A DNA stretch of 64,000 nt from Tetrahymena thermophila SB210. Lineage: Eukaryota; Ciliophora; Oligohymenophorea; Hymenostomatida; Tetrahymenidae. Shown here one piece after another: positions 29,592-42,372 of the stretch. Numbering within the stretch: position 1 is the first letter of the stretch; every line of letters begins with the position of its first letter. The stretch lies in contig NW_002476227.1 of assembly GCF_000189635.1 (NCBI RefSeq), forward strand, positions 1 to 64,000. Direction: 5' to 3'. The position numbers and the translations under genes were made by a program. Under the pieces are notes generated by a model. That model saw only the letters and a program-made list of their open reading frames with translations, ran no database searches and was not told the DNA's origin.

Positions 29592-32500
29592 AGTATAAAC
29601 GCTTGACACTTATCTTGTTCTTAGAGCTAAAGAATTATACTTCTTTGTATTAGTTTTGTTTTACAGATTATTGTTTGACGTAGAACTTGAATTCAAAACA
29701 AATATCTTTAAAAATCTAAATTTAAAAAATTATAATAAATAAGCTTGATGAAATTTTTTTGAAATCAGATATAATAAATAAATTAATCAATACGAGGATT
29801 TATAATTTTTATGGATGTTCCTTTTACTCATAATTAACTTTTTTTTCTGGATAAAATACGTTCATATCAAACAGATATTTAGGTTATAAAGGTTTTTGTT
29901 TATAAATATCAATATAAATATTAACAAATGTAAACTAAAAAAAGGAAAAACTATATTTTTCTTTTTGATAGAACAAGATAAATTAATCTTATAAATTTTC
30001 ATTGTTGATTCTCCACAAGATGAGTAACAAAATAGTTTTTCTTAAATTTCATTCCAAAAGAAAAAAAATTATTCAAAACTAGAAAGTTTAAATAAGAAAT
30101 AGTTATTTTATTTATAAAATTTAATTTATAAATGAAGAAATAATCTAAATTTATACCTCCCCTAGTATATGAATTAATCATTGTAGAGATTTATTAATAA
30201 TTTCAAAAGAAATTTTGACATGAAAATACAATAAATAAACCATACAAAATTATTAATATCTTACTATTTTTTAATTACAAAAAATTAATTCGAATAGAAC
30301 CTTGAGAATTTAGTTATTAATTTTTGTATTTATTTTTAATTTTTGAAAAAATACCTGAAATAAATATAAAGAAATAATTAAATGTATTTCTGATTTTATT
30401 TTCTAATTTATGTTTTTAGCCACATAATTTTAATTTAAATCAAACTAAATTTTTTTCATCATCCTTTTGAGATCATATAATATATTGTATTTTTAAGAAT
30501 TATTTCATCATTTAAATCTATTTTTTTCATAATTAATATTTATTCCTAAATTATTTTTTATTTAATTAAGATTCTATCTTTTATAAATTAAAATAGTTAT
30601 TTTATTAACTACATATGAATATTTAGTATATTCAAAAAAGGATTAAAACAGTTAAATTGAAAAAAAACTATATTTAATAATTTTATCTTAATTAAATTTT
30701 ATTTGTATAATTAACATAATAAAAAAAATAATTATTCAAAATGTTTAATATTATTAAAACTAATTTTTATTTAAATTTGTTAATAAAAGTTTCTTACAAA
30801 TATAAATAAATAAAAACTAATTATGTTTAATTTTTAATAAATTTTCAATTTTATTATCAAAAAGTGTTAATTATTTTTAAAGATTTTAATCATAACTAAA
30901 TTAAATTGAGTTGAAAACTTTTTTGAGATTTTTTTTTTTAATTTTAAATGTAGCTTATGTTTTATCTTAAAATACTACTAATTACCCAAAAGATTAAAGT
31001 ATATAAATAATGATTAATTTTTAATTTGTGATATTTCATTTTTAAATAGTTAATTATTTTATATATTCTTTTTTAAATAATAAAACCTTAATTTTATATC
31101 TATCATTAATTTATATGATATCAAATAACTTTTATAGAAAACAGCAAAACTTATGATAAATCATTATGAATTAATTTTAAAAATTAAATTAAATTTTATT
31201 TTAAATTAAAAGGCTATTAAATTTTTTAAGAAATAAGTTATTTACTTAATAAAAAACAAAAAATAAAATATAAAATGGATTAAAATACTAATTTATTTTT
31301 TAATTTTATAAAGATAATTTATTTATTAAATTAATAATCATAATTAGAACTAAAATATAAATGACAAAGCCAATCTAAAAATTTTAGTGATTGTAAAAAG
31401 AGAATACAATTTGTTAAAATTATTTAATAGTATCAATTTAATTTTTAATATTCAGATATTTTATTTAATTGAGCTATTCAACCAATTTAACATTTAAATA
31501 ATAATAATTGAAGTTTAAAAAAAATCAATTTTTTTTATCAATTTGAAATAAAAATTTGTTTATAGTTTTTGAAGTATAAATTAAAAACAATGTTTTAGAA
31601 TATTTTGTAATCATTAAATTTTAGAGAGATATAAATAAGCTAGTTAGTTTATTTTCATAAATAAGATTAAAATATATTATTTCAATTAAATTTTAAAGAA
31701 AAACCTGATAAATGTTTTTTTTAATAAGATAAACTAACTTAAAATTAGTAGAAATTATGTAATCCTTTGAATTTAAATTAATAATAAAGCTAAATAATTT
31801 TAATAAATTTAAAATTTTTAATTTAGATATCAAAAACTTTTTGCACAAAATTATTTAAAAGGAATGCTCATATTTTCAATAAATCAGATTAAATATCATA
31901 AATAAAACTTATTTGGCAAGATTCTAAGCATTTATTGAATGTTTTGATTTCTAAAATTCTGATGTTAAAATTGAAAATATCTTCAACATCTTATTTCTTA
32001 TATTTATTAATTTTTATGCTGCTTAAATTTCAAAGTATAAAAAGAAATAATCTTTAACATTATTTTAAAACTTTTTTATCAAAAAAAAAATTCATATAAA
32101 ATATTATTTTAATAATAAAAACTTAAAATAGATTTTAAATACAAATTTATATTGTGGCCAATATCATTTTTCTAGTTTTATTAAATAGAAAGCCACTCAT
32201 TAAGTTACTTATTTATGTTTATCATTGATAAAATAAATTTATAGATAGATTGATAAACATTTTCAAATTGCTTGTTAACTACTAGACAAATATTTAAAGA
32301 GATATTGAATAGAATGGATGAAGGAAGAATATTTGATATTAGGTATATACGAAAGGAGAAATGGAGAAAAAGGAAAGAGTGTTTTGAAAGATAGATCCTA
32401 AACAAATGATAAGATATAAAAGGAAAGCAATAAAAATTAAAGGAAGATAATAAACAAAGAATAACAAATAAAAGAATCAGAAAGAATAAAATAAAATAAT

Positions 32501-32607
32501 CTTTTTTTTCAAAGATAGTGAATATATCAAGGTGAAAAACAAATAAAATAGTAAATCACTTAGGTAAAAAACAAAGTAAAGAAAAAATAAAAAATAAAGG
32601 TAGTTTA
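29592..32607. other. 3 kb AT-rich divergent intergenic region
   Basis: This separates the giant minus-strand gene from the plus-strand LpxB-like gene, so both promoters lie here. Open frames exist, as expected where only TGA stops translation, but their products are Lys/Asn/Ile/Phe-rich without any motif. From about 32,290 to 32,600 the plus strand is markedly purine-rich. It contains a short upstream frame of 32 codons starting at 32,314, and probably represents the 5' leader of the LpxB-like gene. Confidence 0.55.
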
Positions 32608-34158
32608 ATGTTGACTCATATTAGCAGAAGATATTTCAGCTTTACAGGCAGAAAGACCATATTTGTTGCTGCAGGTTCTCCTTCCCACGATTTATAGGCA
32701 GCAAACTTTATGAGGGATTTGAAGAAGAAGAGCAATAATAATTATGATTTTGTTGGTATTGGAGGTCCTTTGATGTAAGCAGAAGGTCTTAACTAAAGTT
32801 ATGCAGATATTAATAAATTCATAGATAAGCCATTCTTTCCTTTGAAAAACTTTATTCGTTTCCACGTTGCCAGATGTTATCATCCCTACATGGCTCCTCT
32901 TCACTTCTTTAATAAGTAAGTTCTCAATTAGGTTGATAAGAGCAGTCTTTTGAAGGATTAAGTTGAACTTAGCATTCCTTCTGCTATTATAACTTTCGGT
33001 AACGAATTCTTTATGAAAAAGTTATACGTTCGTCTTTGCGATCAATACGAATTGCACAATAAAATTAGACCTCCCACTTTCTTCTATGATAGAAGTCATA
33101 TCAACTAAAGATTTGAATTCCAAGATTATTTGGATCACTTCTTTTACACTATTCCTATGAAATAAATTAACTTTTAAAGTTTTACTTACCCCTCAACTTG
33201 TGTTGGTCACGAAGGTGTTGGCAGAGCCATTTAATACCTTTTCTAAAACTCTAAGTAATACGCTAACGTTAAGTCTCTTGTCACTGCTAACGGCTTGAAA
33301 ATTGCAAGCAATCCTAAGCAACACAGAGAAATTATTGAAAAGCTTGTTGAAGAATAGCGCGGTATCTAACGTGCTCGTTTGGGAATCAACGAAAGCAAAA
33401 ACGTCTTCTTACTTGCTCCAGGTAACACTAAGGCTGAAATTAACTTCGCAGTTAACCTTCTTTCTCGCTCCTTAGAAGAATTCTTCAAGAAACCCTAATT
33501 AACTAACGTTTCTCGTGATCATTTCACAATTATCATCACTGCTGACAACGCTTAAAACGCTGAATTCGTCAACTAAGCTGTCTCAAACACTAAGTACTTG
33601 AAGACTTTACAAACTATTGTTACTACTGGAGAAAAGGAAAAATTCGGTGCTATGTGTGCTGCTGATGTTGGTATTCCTCTCAATGGTGAACTTGTTAGTG
33701 AATGCGCTGCTTTACAATTACCCTCTGTTATTATTTCTAATATGAACCTTTTCTATGCTTATATTACTTAATTATATAATAATTTCTACTCTGATATCAA
33801 CTTTGCTATTCAAGGTGAAGCCTACCATGAGCTTGTTTCTACTGCTGCTAATCCTTACAAGCTCTCAGACGAAATTTTCGATTTATATTCTGACCCTAAA
33901 TTGAGATATCATTTCGCTGAACGTTACTAGAATGTTGTTCATGAAATGATTCCTCAAGCCAACTCATAAGATAATATTGTTACTACTGATGTAGCTACTC
34001 TCCACGGAGTTGAAGTCTAAGAACGTGCCTTTACATACGAAACTATCGCAGCAAAGGTCTTGAAGGCTGCTCGTGCTTATGAAAGCTTAGATAAAAATAT
34101 TCCCAATCACCAAATTGATTAACACAGAAAGGAAAAGCTTATTAAAGCAGCTTTTTGA
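32608..34158 (+). CDS. lpxB: Lipid-A-disaccharide synthase (LpxB/GT19) homologue, probably mitochondrial
   Basis: A single intronless frame of 516 residues, ATG to TGA. Residues 1-16 (MLTHISRRYFSFTGRK) look like a mitochondrial presequence: basic, hydroxylated and without acids. Then come LpxB family landmarks in order. AAGSPSHDLQAANFMRDL (21-38) matches the bacterial GE-x-SGD-x2-GA start and VGIGGPLMQAEG (49-60) the V-G-GGP-x-M-x-x-EG motif. FFYDRSHINQR (158-168) sits where bacteria have Y-x-SP-x-x-WAW-x-x-R, followed by CVGHEGV (198-204) for F-VGHP-x-x-D. FLLAPGNTKAEI (267-278) matches LLPGSR-x-x-E, and PLNGELVSECA (357-367) matches SGTA-x-LE. The bacterial enzyme joins UDP-diacylglucosamine to lipid X. 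Several key positions differ (GE to GS, SGD to SHD), so that activity is doubtful. Codon use is strongly biased to GCT, GGT, AAC, TTC, AAG, unlike its neighbours and suggesting high expression. Plants also have mitochondrial LpxB. Confidence 0.88.
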
Positions 34159-34960
34159 ATTAATTGCAATAAAAGGTCATAATTACAATCATTTTTCACA
34201 ACAAAATCTGATAAAAATTGATACAATCTAACATAATTGAGGATTAATATTTAAATATGTATGTATTTATGCATGCTACTCTTGTTAATAAGTCTGTCTA
34301 GCTAGATATAATAAAGAAAGCAAATTCGAAATTTAATGAATGACTGATATTAATTGGATCGTGTTAAATATTTATTCTGTAAAATATACTTCATATATTA
34401 AAAACTTATTCTACGTCATACGGAGAATTCTAAGACCCTTGACTAAACATACAAAAAAACAAACAAACCAAAGAAATAAAGAAAGAATGAATAAAACATA
34501 TAAAATTAATTCTAGATACTGATTGTATTTATTTTTATCAAATAATTAGTTGTTTAAATCTATTTTATTTTACTCTTCTAATTCAAAATCTTACTTAATA
34601 CACATTAGTTATTCATTCATTTATTGTACAATTCATCAATTAAATTATTATGCTTATCATCAATTTTATTATACTTAGCAATTTATTATTTTAAAATTTG
34701 CTTTTCAGTTTTCAAATTTTAAATATTATTAAAATGTTTAATTTCCAATATATTTGATTTTTAAAATATTTTTTAATTAATTCTTGCTAGTTTTTAATTA
34801 AAAAATATTTAAAATATTGCTGATTCGATTTAGAATTTAGTGTTTAGCCTTATTATATTTAAAAAAAAGATAATTAAGTCAGCAATAATTTATATCAAAA
34901 TTTTTAATAAAAAGAAAAGATTTGAAATAAGTTAATATTTAGTAGAAAAGCAAACATTAA
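34159..34960. other. Intergenic spacer
   Basis: About 800 AT-rich bases between two plus-strand genes. It holds the 3' region of the LpxB-like gene and the promoter of the next. A 60-codon open frame at 34,340 has no coding character (Lys/Asn/Thr-rich tail). Nothing else recognised. Confidence 0.55.
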
Positions 34961-36700
34961 ATGAACAAGACTAGAATTTTAGATAATGTAGATACATCAG
35001 AGAATCTTTTATTTAAGTCATTAATATCAAGATCTTTGATCAAAGAAGTTTACTAAAAGGTAAAGAATTTAAAACAATTTTTATTTTAATAAGATAAATT
35101 CTAATTATTGTAGCCTGCTTATTTGATGAAAATTGTAAATGTATTAGCATATCTGTTAGAAATAATTGAGAGCTATTGCAAGTAGTCTATTTATTCTCTT
35201 TCCGATTTCATCGTGCAATACTATGTATTGATTAATTTAATAATTGAATTGCAGTTTAATCATAGTAAATTCTATTTTAGCAATAAAAGTACCCTTAGAA
35301 CGAACAGCATTAAAAATAGTTAACAATCTTGTTCTACTCTTTCTATTAACAGCTTCATTTATCTAAAGAATTGTAATTGTTAGACAAGTTATTTCAAATT
35401 ACCATGATAGATTCTCATATCCTTCTTAAGTTTTACTTAAGATTGAGAAAGTAGACTTAAATCTATTTAAGAAACAACAGAAAAGTTCATGAATTTTTCG
35501 AAAGCGAAGTGCTTTAGTTTGGTATTTTATTTGCTACATTTACTGGACTAATCTAATTTTTACTTATATAGTGTAAATAATATTTTAATGCTAATAACTA
35601 AAAAATATAAATAGATGATTGGACTACAATAATAGGAAGAATTTTTAAATCAAATGGAATCAGAGAAATAGGATATTTAGTTAAGGATTATAATTTGATA
35701 GCAAAATCACTAGAAAAGTAAAAGGAGAATTCAATTGAAGTTATACCATTCTTCAGACTATGCATTAATTATTATAATAAAAATCGTTAAGAGTTAATAC
35801 ATGAGCAAGGAGTACTAAATAAATCTTTCACTCAATCTTTTGTTTCATAACAAAACAAATCAGTTTCATAAAATATATACATTAAATCATATGCTTCATC
35901 ACTCCCGATTGTTAAAGATTATGAAGAATAAGAAAATTCATAATAATAAAAATAATTTCTCAATAAAAAGTCATAAAACTCCACAGTCTCACATATAGAA
36001 GATTATTTAAGAGTAAACTTGGTTAATTTTTTTTATTAAATAAATTTAATTTTGAAAGGAGTGTTTAATCATAAATTTAAAAAATAAAGAAAAGCTCTTA
36101 TGATTAAAAAGGAGAAGATAATTCAACAAACATTTACAGGTCTTTAAATCAATCAAACACTCTAAATAATTCTCAATTTCATTCTCCTACAATAAATAAC
36201 TAAAATGTAATGATTTTTCATAAAGATGCAGAGAATTTCTACAAAAAACTTCATGAAAGCAGCTGTTCAGCTTGCAAATTCGATTCTCCTAATATAAGCA
36301 TGATAAGTAAACAATAATAAGATCAGTAACAGTAGAAATATATGGTTTTGGCAGAATACACAGCATAACTTCAAAATTAAATGAAAATTTTACTAGAAAA
36401 AGTACATTAATAAATCAAAATAAATAAAATATTAAATTAAATAAATTAAATAATTAGCTATTAAGTAACAGAAACAGTGTAAGTGACCAAGAATTAAAAC
36501 AAGCATTATAAAATTTAGATATAAAACACTTCAAAAAGAGTAAATAAATAAATTAAAAAAATGATATTTTATGTATAACTCAATTAAAGACATATTTTAA
36601 TATATAAAAGGTGAGAGTGTACATGCAGTAAACAATATTAAATGAATCAATGAAATCATTATTTATAACATATATATCATAATAAAATAAATTGAATTGA
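34961..36700 (+). CDS. Unrecognised four-exon protein, 516 residues
   Basis: Exons 34961-35224, 35281-36012, 36090-36401 and 36458-36700 are all in phase 0 and join into 516 residues ending at TGA. Introns start GTATTG, GTAAAC and GTACAT and end TTTTAG, TAAAG and AATTAG. The third acceptor and donor choices are the least sure. The N-terminal two-thirds is helical and Leu/Ile/Phe-rich (for example ILFATFTGLIQFLLIQC, perhaps a buried helix or one membrane segment). The C-terminal third is Gln/Ser/Asn-rich with a CSAC pair and a predicted coiled-coil stretch around EYTAQLQNQMKILLEK. I do not recognise a family. It converges on the next gene, whose stop lies only 128 bases away. Confidence 0.65.
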
Positions 36701-36828
36701 ATATATATAATTATACATTTTTTATTATTTTTTATTTTTTTCATACCTTACCAACTAAAAAATCTAAACTTTTTTGAAATAGATTGCATCTGTATAATAA
36801 TTTTTTTTTATGCTACTATTTTTCTAAA

Positions 36829-39800
36829 TCACTATTATAAATTATATTTTTAATTAATGCTTGATAAATTTTGTTAATAGTTGTTGTTTGAATTTTCATT
36901 ACTAGGATTTTCCAAATGGGTAAAATCGCTTTAAGATGGCAGGGCAGAATATATTTTATTTACTGAGTCAAGTGATGAATTTATGTGAGAATTATTACTA
37001 ATGTTGTTATCTTTAGAATTTATATAGAAAAAATTTTTATCATTTAATGAGAAATTATTTTAATCTTAGACAGAGTTTTTTTAGAAATCATATATATTAG
37101 CTGTAGGGATTGAGTATGTTAGATTTCGTTGATGGTCTTAGTTCGGAGAATAATCTTCTTCCTTTTCATGAGGTAAATTATTTAGAGATTTAGCTTCAGT
37201 TTATTAACTTTGTTAATTCTAAATTTTAGAGCGATATTCCTACATTATCTAGTCAACTATGCTTTAATTATTAATACTATTACTATTAATTGGTTATTTT
37301 TCATTGTAGTTTTATATTGAGGTTTCTATCTTTGTTTGTATTTTTATTGTTGTATATGGGCTAGTCGTGTGCGAAATTTAAGTTGTAATACTAGTACCTA
37401 AGTATTAATTTTAATAGTTTGTGTCAATTTTATTAGTTTAAGCAGATTAAGAGATTTAATTATTAGCTGTGGAATTATTTTTATTTAAAGTATCTTCACT
37501 ATTCATAAAATAGCTGTTACTATAGCTATTGTCACTATTTTAAAAGTTATGATTATTTTAAATGCTAGTGTATGATTTGATCTGGCCTTATATTTATTTG
37601 TTTGAAAAAAAATTTTAAGAAAGATTGTCTTAGTTATTTTTTAAGGAGTTAGAAGGTGACACGTTTTGATTTAGTGATGTTTAATTCTATAAATTTAAAT
37701 AATAGTTGTTTTAAGAAGATGACATAGGAGTATTTTCTGATAAGTTTTACAGATATTTAGAATCAAAATAATTGTGAACATTTTAGTTTGTAAAATTATT
37801 TGCAAAATTAGTAGAAACATTTTGTACATTCGTTTATGAATTTTAATTTTAGTTATTATTTTCCTAGTTACTTATTGCTAATTACGATAAATTAAATTGA
37901 TTTTCGTTTGTATTTTAAACATTTTAATAAATGTTAGATGCTGATTTAGATAATGTATTAGAGTTTATTTGGGTACTACTTGATTGGTTTTTATTTGTAA
38001 TTAGAACACTATTTACCATAGGATGGTATGATATAGAGTCTTCCTTCACTAAATCAAGATGTTAATAAAGATCATCTAAATTCTTAGATGATTAATTCTT
38101 GAGATTTCCTTATTTAGATATATTTGAAGTACTTAAAGGAGAATGCAGTTCTGTTTTTGATGAAATGAAATAGTGAGTATTACTGTATGTTCCAAGCTAT
38201 GAATTATGCTAGTCACTTAGATGCTATATGCTATTTTAGGAATTTGGTGAAATTAATAAAGGTGCTGTAGACACATTTACTAAGGGTTCATTTATTTTCA
38301 AAAGAGGAGTTATAGATGCACTCTAAATATTAGAATTTGTAAGATGAGTAGGAGATATATTTAAAGAAGAAGGATTTAATGAGTTTACAGAGTAGGGGTA
38401 TGAAGCATTTAAAACATGTGGGTTTGATGTATTTAAATGATGTTGATTTTGTGTACTAACATTCTAAGTAGTTAGAAGATCAGGATTTGAATAATTTAAA
38501 AGTTGAGGATTAGATGAATTATTAAGTAGAGATGATCCAAATGCTTGGTTTGTATTTAGTTACATGCTATTTTGGTTGTTCTATAAAGGTGATGTAACTG
38601 TGTTCGCATATTTGTTTTAAGGGAAATCTGTTTTTAATGGAGTAAATTGATTTTTTGTCTGATATTAATTTTAGATTGATAAGATTGACTATGAACTACT
38701 GCTTTATAGTTATTTTGATTAGCTATCTTTATCTGTAAAATATTAGCTAAATAAATTTCTATCATTAGTTGAATTGCTGTTACTAGCGCTTTATTGATTT
38801 AATGTATTTAATGTAGAAAAAGGCTTTTCTCCATATTTAGAGCTTGGTAGATAGTTTTAATATGAATTTTCGGAAGGACTACAATTTTAGTTTAATTGCA
38901 TTGAATTTGCCTGACTAAAGGTGTTGAAGCTTACTTATTGACTGCTTAAACTATTTATAGGAGAAGTAGAGTTAACGAAACTTTTGCTATAGTTTTAGAA
39001 GTTTTGTAATTCTAGATAGTTTGTGGTTTTTGATTTCTCTCTAGGAGTTTGGCTTATCTAAATATCTTTTGATGACAAAAAGGATGGTTAAAGCAAGCCT
39101 GTCAAATGCTCAGTAATATTAGAGTATTATTCTTTTTGCTAATTATTGTTTAAAATATCATATCTTAAAGGAAAAACTATTTTTTAATGTGATTCTTCAT
39201 TTTGAGGGAGCTAATCCTTCATTTAATGTTGGCTTTTTGAATTTAAATTTTTAATATATTCATTTATAAATTAAGTTGAAGATGAGAGGTGAGCTTTGTC
39301 TTCACTTTTTATATCATTCTGTGGGGTATATACAATTTCTTATATTTCAGTATTTTAAATATTTGTGTTTTATCCTAATTGAGAGGGGCTTATTTTAGGA
39401 GAAATAGAGGCATCCATTTTTATTTTAGGAGAGACACTGCTTAAATAATCTTTTATATAATTAGAATTATCTGAATTTTTAAGTTAGTCTTTTTGTTCAT
39501 GGACTAATAAATTTAAATCTGGGATTTATTAGAGTTATATTTATTGAAATAAATTAGCTTGAATGTTTTCACTCTATTGTTTCGTTTAATTGCTATTTAT
39601 TGGTTCTATGACTCTATTTTGGTTATCTTCACTTAATACCTTAGATTTTAAATCTTATGAAGTGTTTATTGCAGGATTATTATTGATACTATTAGAATTA
39701 TTAAAATCTTTATTAATACTTGCTAGATAATTGCTTATCAAAGATTAACTATTTGGTAGTTTTAACATTGAAGGTACCTCACTGCTAAACGTATCTAATT

Positions 39801-42372
39801 TATTGTTTTTATTAGAATGAGGAGTTTGCTATTCACTGCTATAAGGAGAGTCATTTTCAGATTCTACTCTTTTGATTTGTTAACTCATATTTGTATTAAT
39901 TTCATCATATTTGACTTGGTTTAAACTGAAATGGAAATTTGATTGAGACAAAGAAAGCTATTTAGATGGAGAAACAGGACTCTTACATAAGCTTGTCTTA
40001 ACACTCTAGGTGTAATCTATATTTAAATCACTCATGGCATCATTATATTTAAATACTCCTGAGAAATGAATTTCTGGACTTTAGTTTTGTGAACTGCTCA
40101 TGTTACTTTACAAATTTTCGCTATTATTTTACTAATCTATTTTGCTTCCTTATCTTTTAGATTTTCTCATATTAATATATTGAAGAAAATTAGAAGGATT
40201 ATCTAATTTAGGCATAGCTCTTGTAGTTCCAGGGTATTTCATTCTTTGAGAGTTTTTAGTTGAGCTTTTTTATATACTCTCTTAGGAAGATTCCATTTCT
40301 TCAATGGAGTCAAATTAAAAATTGTTATTCAGATTGCAATAATATTTTTAAAATTTGCTAATGTATTATCCACTCTTAGAAGTCATTGAACCATTACCAC
40401 TATTGTCAGCTTCATCTGAATTATAGCCAGAATTTTATCCAACACTTTATGAGTAAAGTCTGTCTTCATATTCATCATCACCATTGCTTTCTTATTTTTC
40501 ATTAAGATTGATGTTGAGTTTATTATCAGCCTTTTTTCTCCCTGAATCTGAGTCTTGGTCTAACTCCATAGTTCCGTATTTTGTCAACTATTTGAATTAA
40601 TTTGCTAATTTCATTTAGCTATTTTTGTTTGTGTTGTTTCCACTTTTATTATCATCTTCGTCATCTCCTTCGCTACTGTTTTAGCTTTTATTACTCGCAG
40701 TATTAACTGCATTCCAACCTATATTCATTCTCATAGATCTATTTCTAGTGCTTTCTCCTCCGCAACTAGCTTTGATAGTTTCTGTTGATTTCTAAGAAAT
40801 TCTTCTTTCATCTTCTTGGTCAGAAAGAGATGGCGATGATGATGAAGAAGAAGGAGATTTCTCTTTTGTTTGTTGTGATCCTTTTTATTATTTCAAGAAA
40901 TTGTCCAAAGCAAAATGATTTTGTGGATGATCTTCAGAATTATAATTTTAATTTTAGTTGATTTTATCGTTTTATATTTCTTATTATTATTATGTGACAA
41001 TCACATTATTCCAGCTTGTGGTCCCTCCATTTGAAGTAGAACTATTAGGAGTTTTGCTTATTACATTAGTATGAAAAACATTCTATCTCAATAGATTGCG
41101 CTTAGCAGATTTAGAATCTGCATTACAGCTAAACCTTCTTTCAGTATCAACTTGATAATCATCCAATATTATGTCTTTCATCAAAACAGGAGAAGGAATA
41201 AATCGCTCTGATTTTGTTTGTAAGATTTATTTATTGCCACTAAGTTGTTATTCATTATCGCAGATATTTTTAAATATATTTTTATTTTGCTTACCACTAT
41301 TTGTTTTGTAAGGAGAAAAGTTTTCTGGTGTGTGAGCATTTGGAGACGATTAATTATTATGTCTTTTTCTATGTTTGTTTTTACTGCTGCTACTCCCTTG
41401 CTTCTCAAGAGATAAGTCATTTACATCTTGAGGACTGCTATCTCTGCTTGTTTCGAAATCAATAGATGCTTGTCTAACAAGTTCTCTTTAGGCTTGTAAA
41501 ATTTCTAATTGCTCCTCTAGTTTTGTCTAATTATCAACCTCTACAAAGTAACCCTCCTATTCTAATACACCCAAAATTTACTTATGAATGAAACTCCTCT
41601 TTTTATTCTATTAAATTAAATCCTTTAATCTATTCTAAGTGAGAGAGCTATTGCTTAGGGGAGAAGTTGCATTCTCACTATTTTTTGTGTCTAAATTAGC
41701 ATTATTTTAATTAACATCATTATTGTTATTACTAATATCTTATAAGGTCTAATTCGCTTCACTGAAGACATTTAAATTCAAATTAGGAACAAAATTATTA
41801 TCATTTTCGACTTCATTATTTAAGTTTTAAGTGCTGATCGATTTGCTTATATCTGATTTATTTTAACTTGTCAAGTCAGGGTTGGTAACTTGAGTTAAAT
41901 GACTATATTCATTTTAATGCTAAGTAGATGAATAGAGATTACCTTGAACGTAATATTTATTTAGATACAAAGAAGTTTCGGATTATGAAGGAGATAACTA
42001 AATATTGGAGTTTGATTAATTTTACTCTGCTTAATTGTCTAGTGAAGTCAAATTTTATGGAATCTCTCTCTCAGTAACCTTATTTGATTTTTTCTCTAGC
42101 TAAATATTTTTTAATTCCTATAGCATAGAATTATTCTTACAAACAGAGCTTTTCAAGCTGCCCATCATCTACTGCTTCATGACAGAGTCGCGAAGACTTC
42201 TCCTTGATGTTGCTTTGTCCTTTTATTTTTCCTCTTCTTCATTATGGCTTTTGTTATACTCTTAATACTTCGAGCACTCTTCTTACAATTTTTCTTCTTG
42301 ATTGATCATCACTGGCTCTACTTATCCTAATTAATAATGATAATTATTAATGATATTAAATTATTCTATCAT
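36829..42372 (-). CDS. Large Gln/Asn/Ser-rich protein, 1,847 residues
   Basis: One frame stays open from ATG 42372-42370 to TGA 36831-36829 once TAA/TAG are Gln, with no intron needed. An alternative in-frame ATG lies at 42309; I chose the upstream one because the intervening residues (QLGQVEPVMINQEEK) look like real protein. The N-terminal 300 residues are charged with a coiled-coil-like helix (KLEEQLEILQAQRELVRQA). A Ser/Asp/Glu-rich middle has a run of Ser-Pro and acidic patches such as DQEDERR and EGDDEDDNK. The long C-terminal half is dominated by Asn, Ser, Gln and Thr with scattered SP/TP sites. There is no signal peptide or membrane segment, so it is presumably intracellular. Such composition is seen in ciliate regulatory and scaffold proteins and is aggregation-prone, but no domain identifies a function. 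I read the frame by eye; a single missed TGA would shorten it. Confidence 0.78.

Noticed and set aside
29999..30181. 60-codon minus-strand frame
   Set aside because: No motif, no conserved composition, in the AT-rich divergent promoter region.
32205..32405. 66-codon minus-strand frame
   Set aside because: It is the complement of the purine-rich leader upstream of the LpxB-like gene and has no features of its own.
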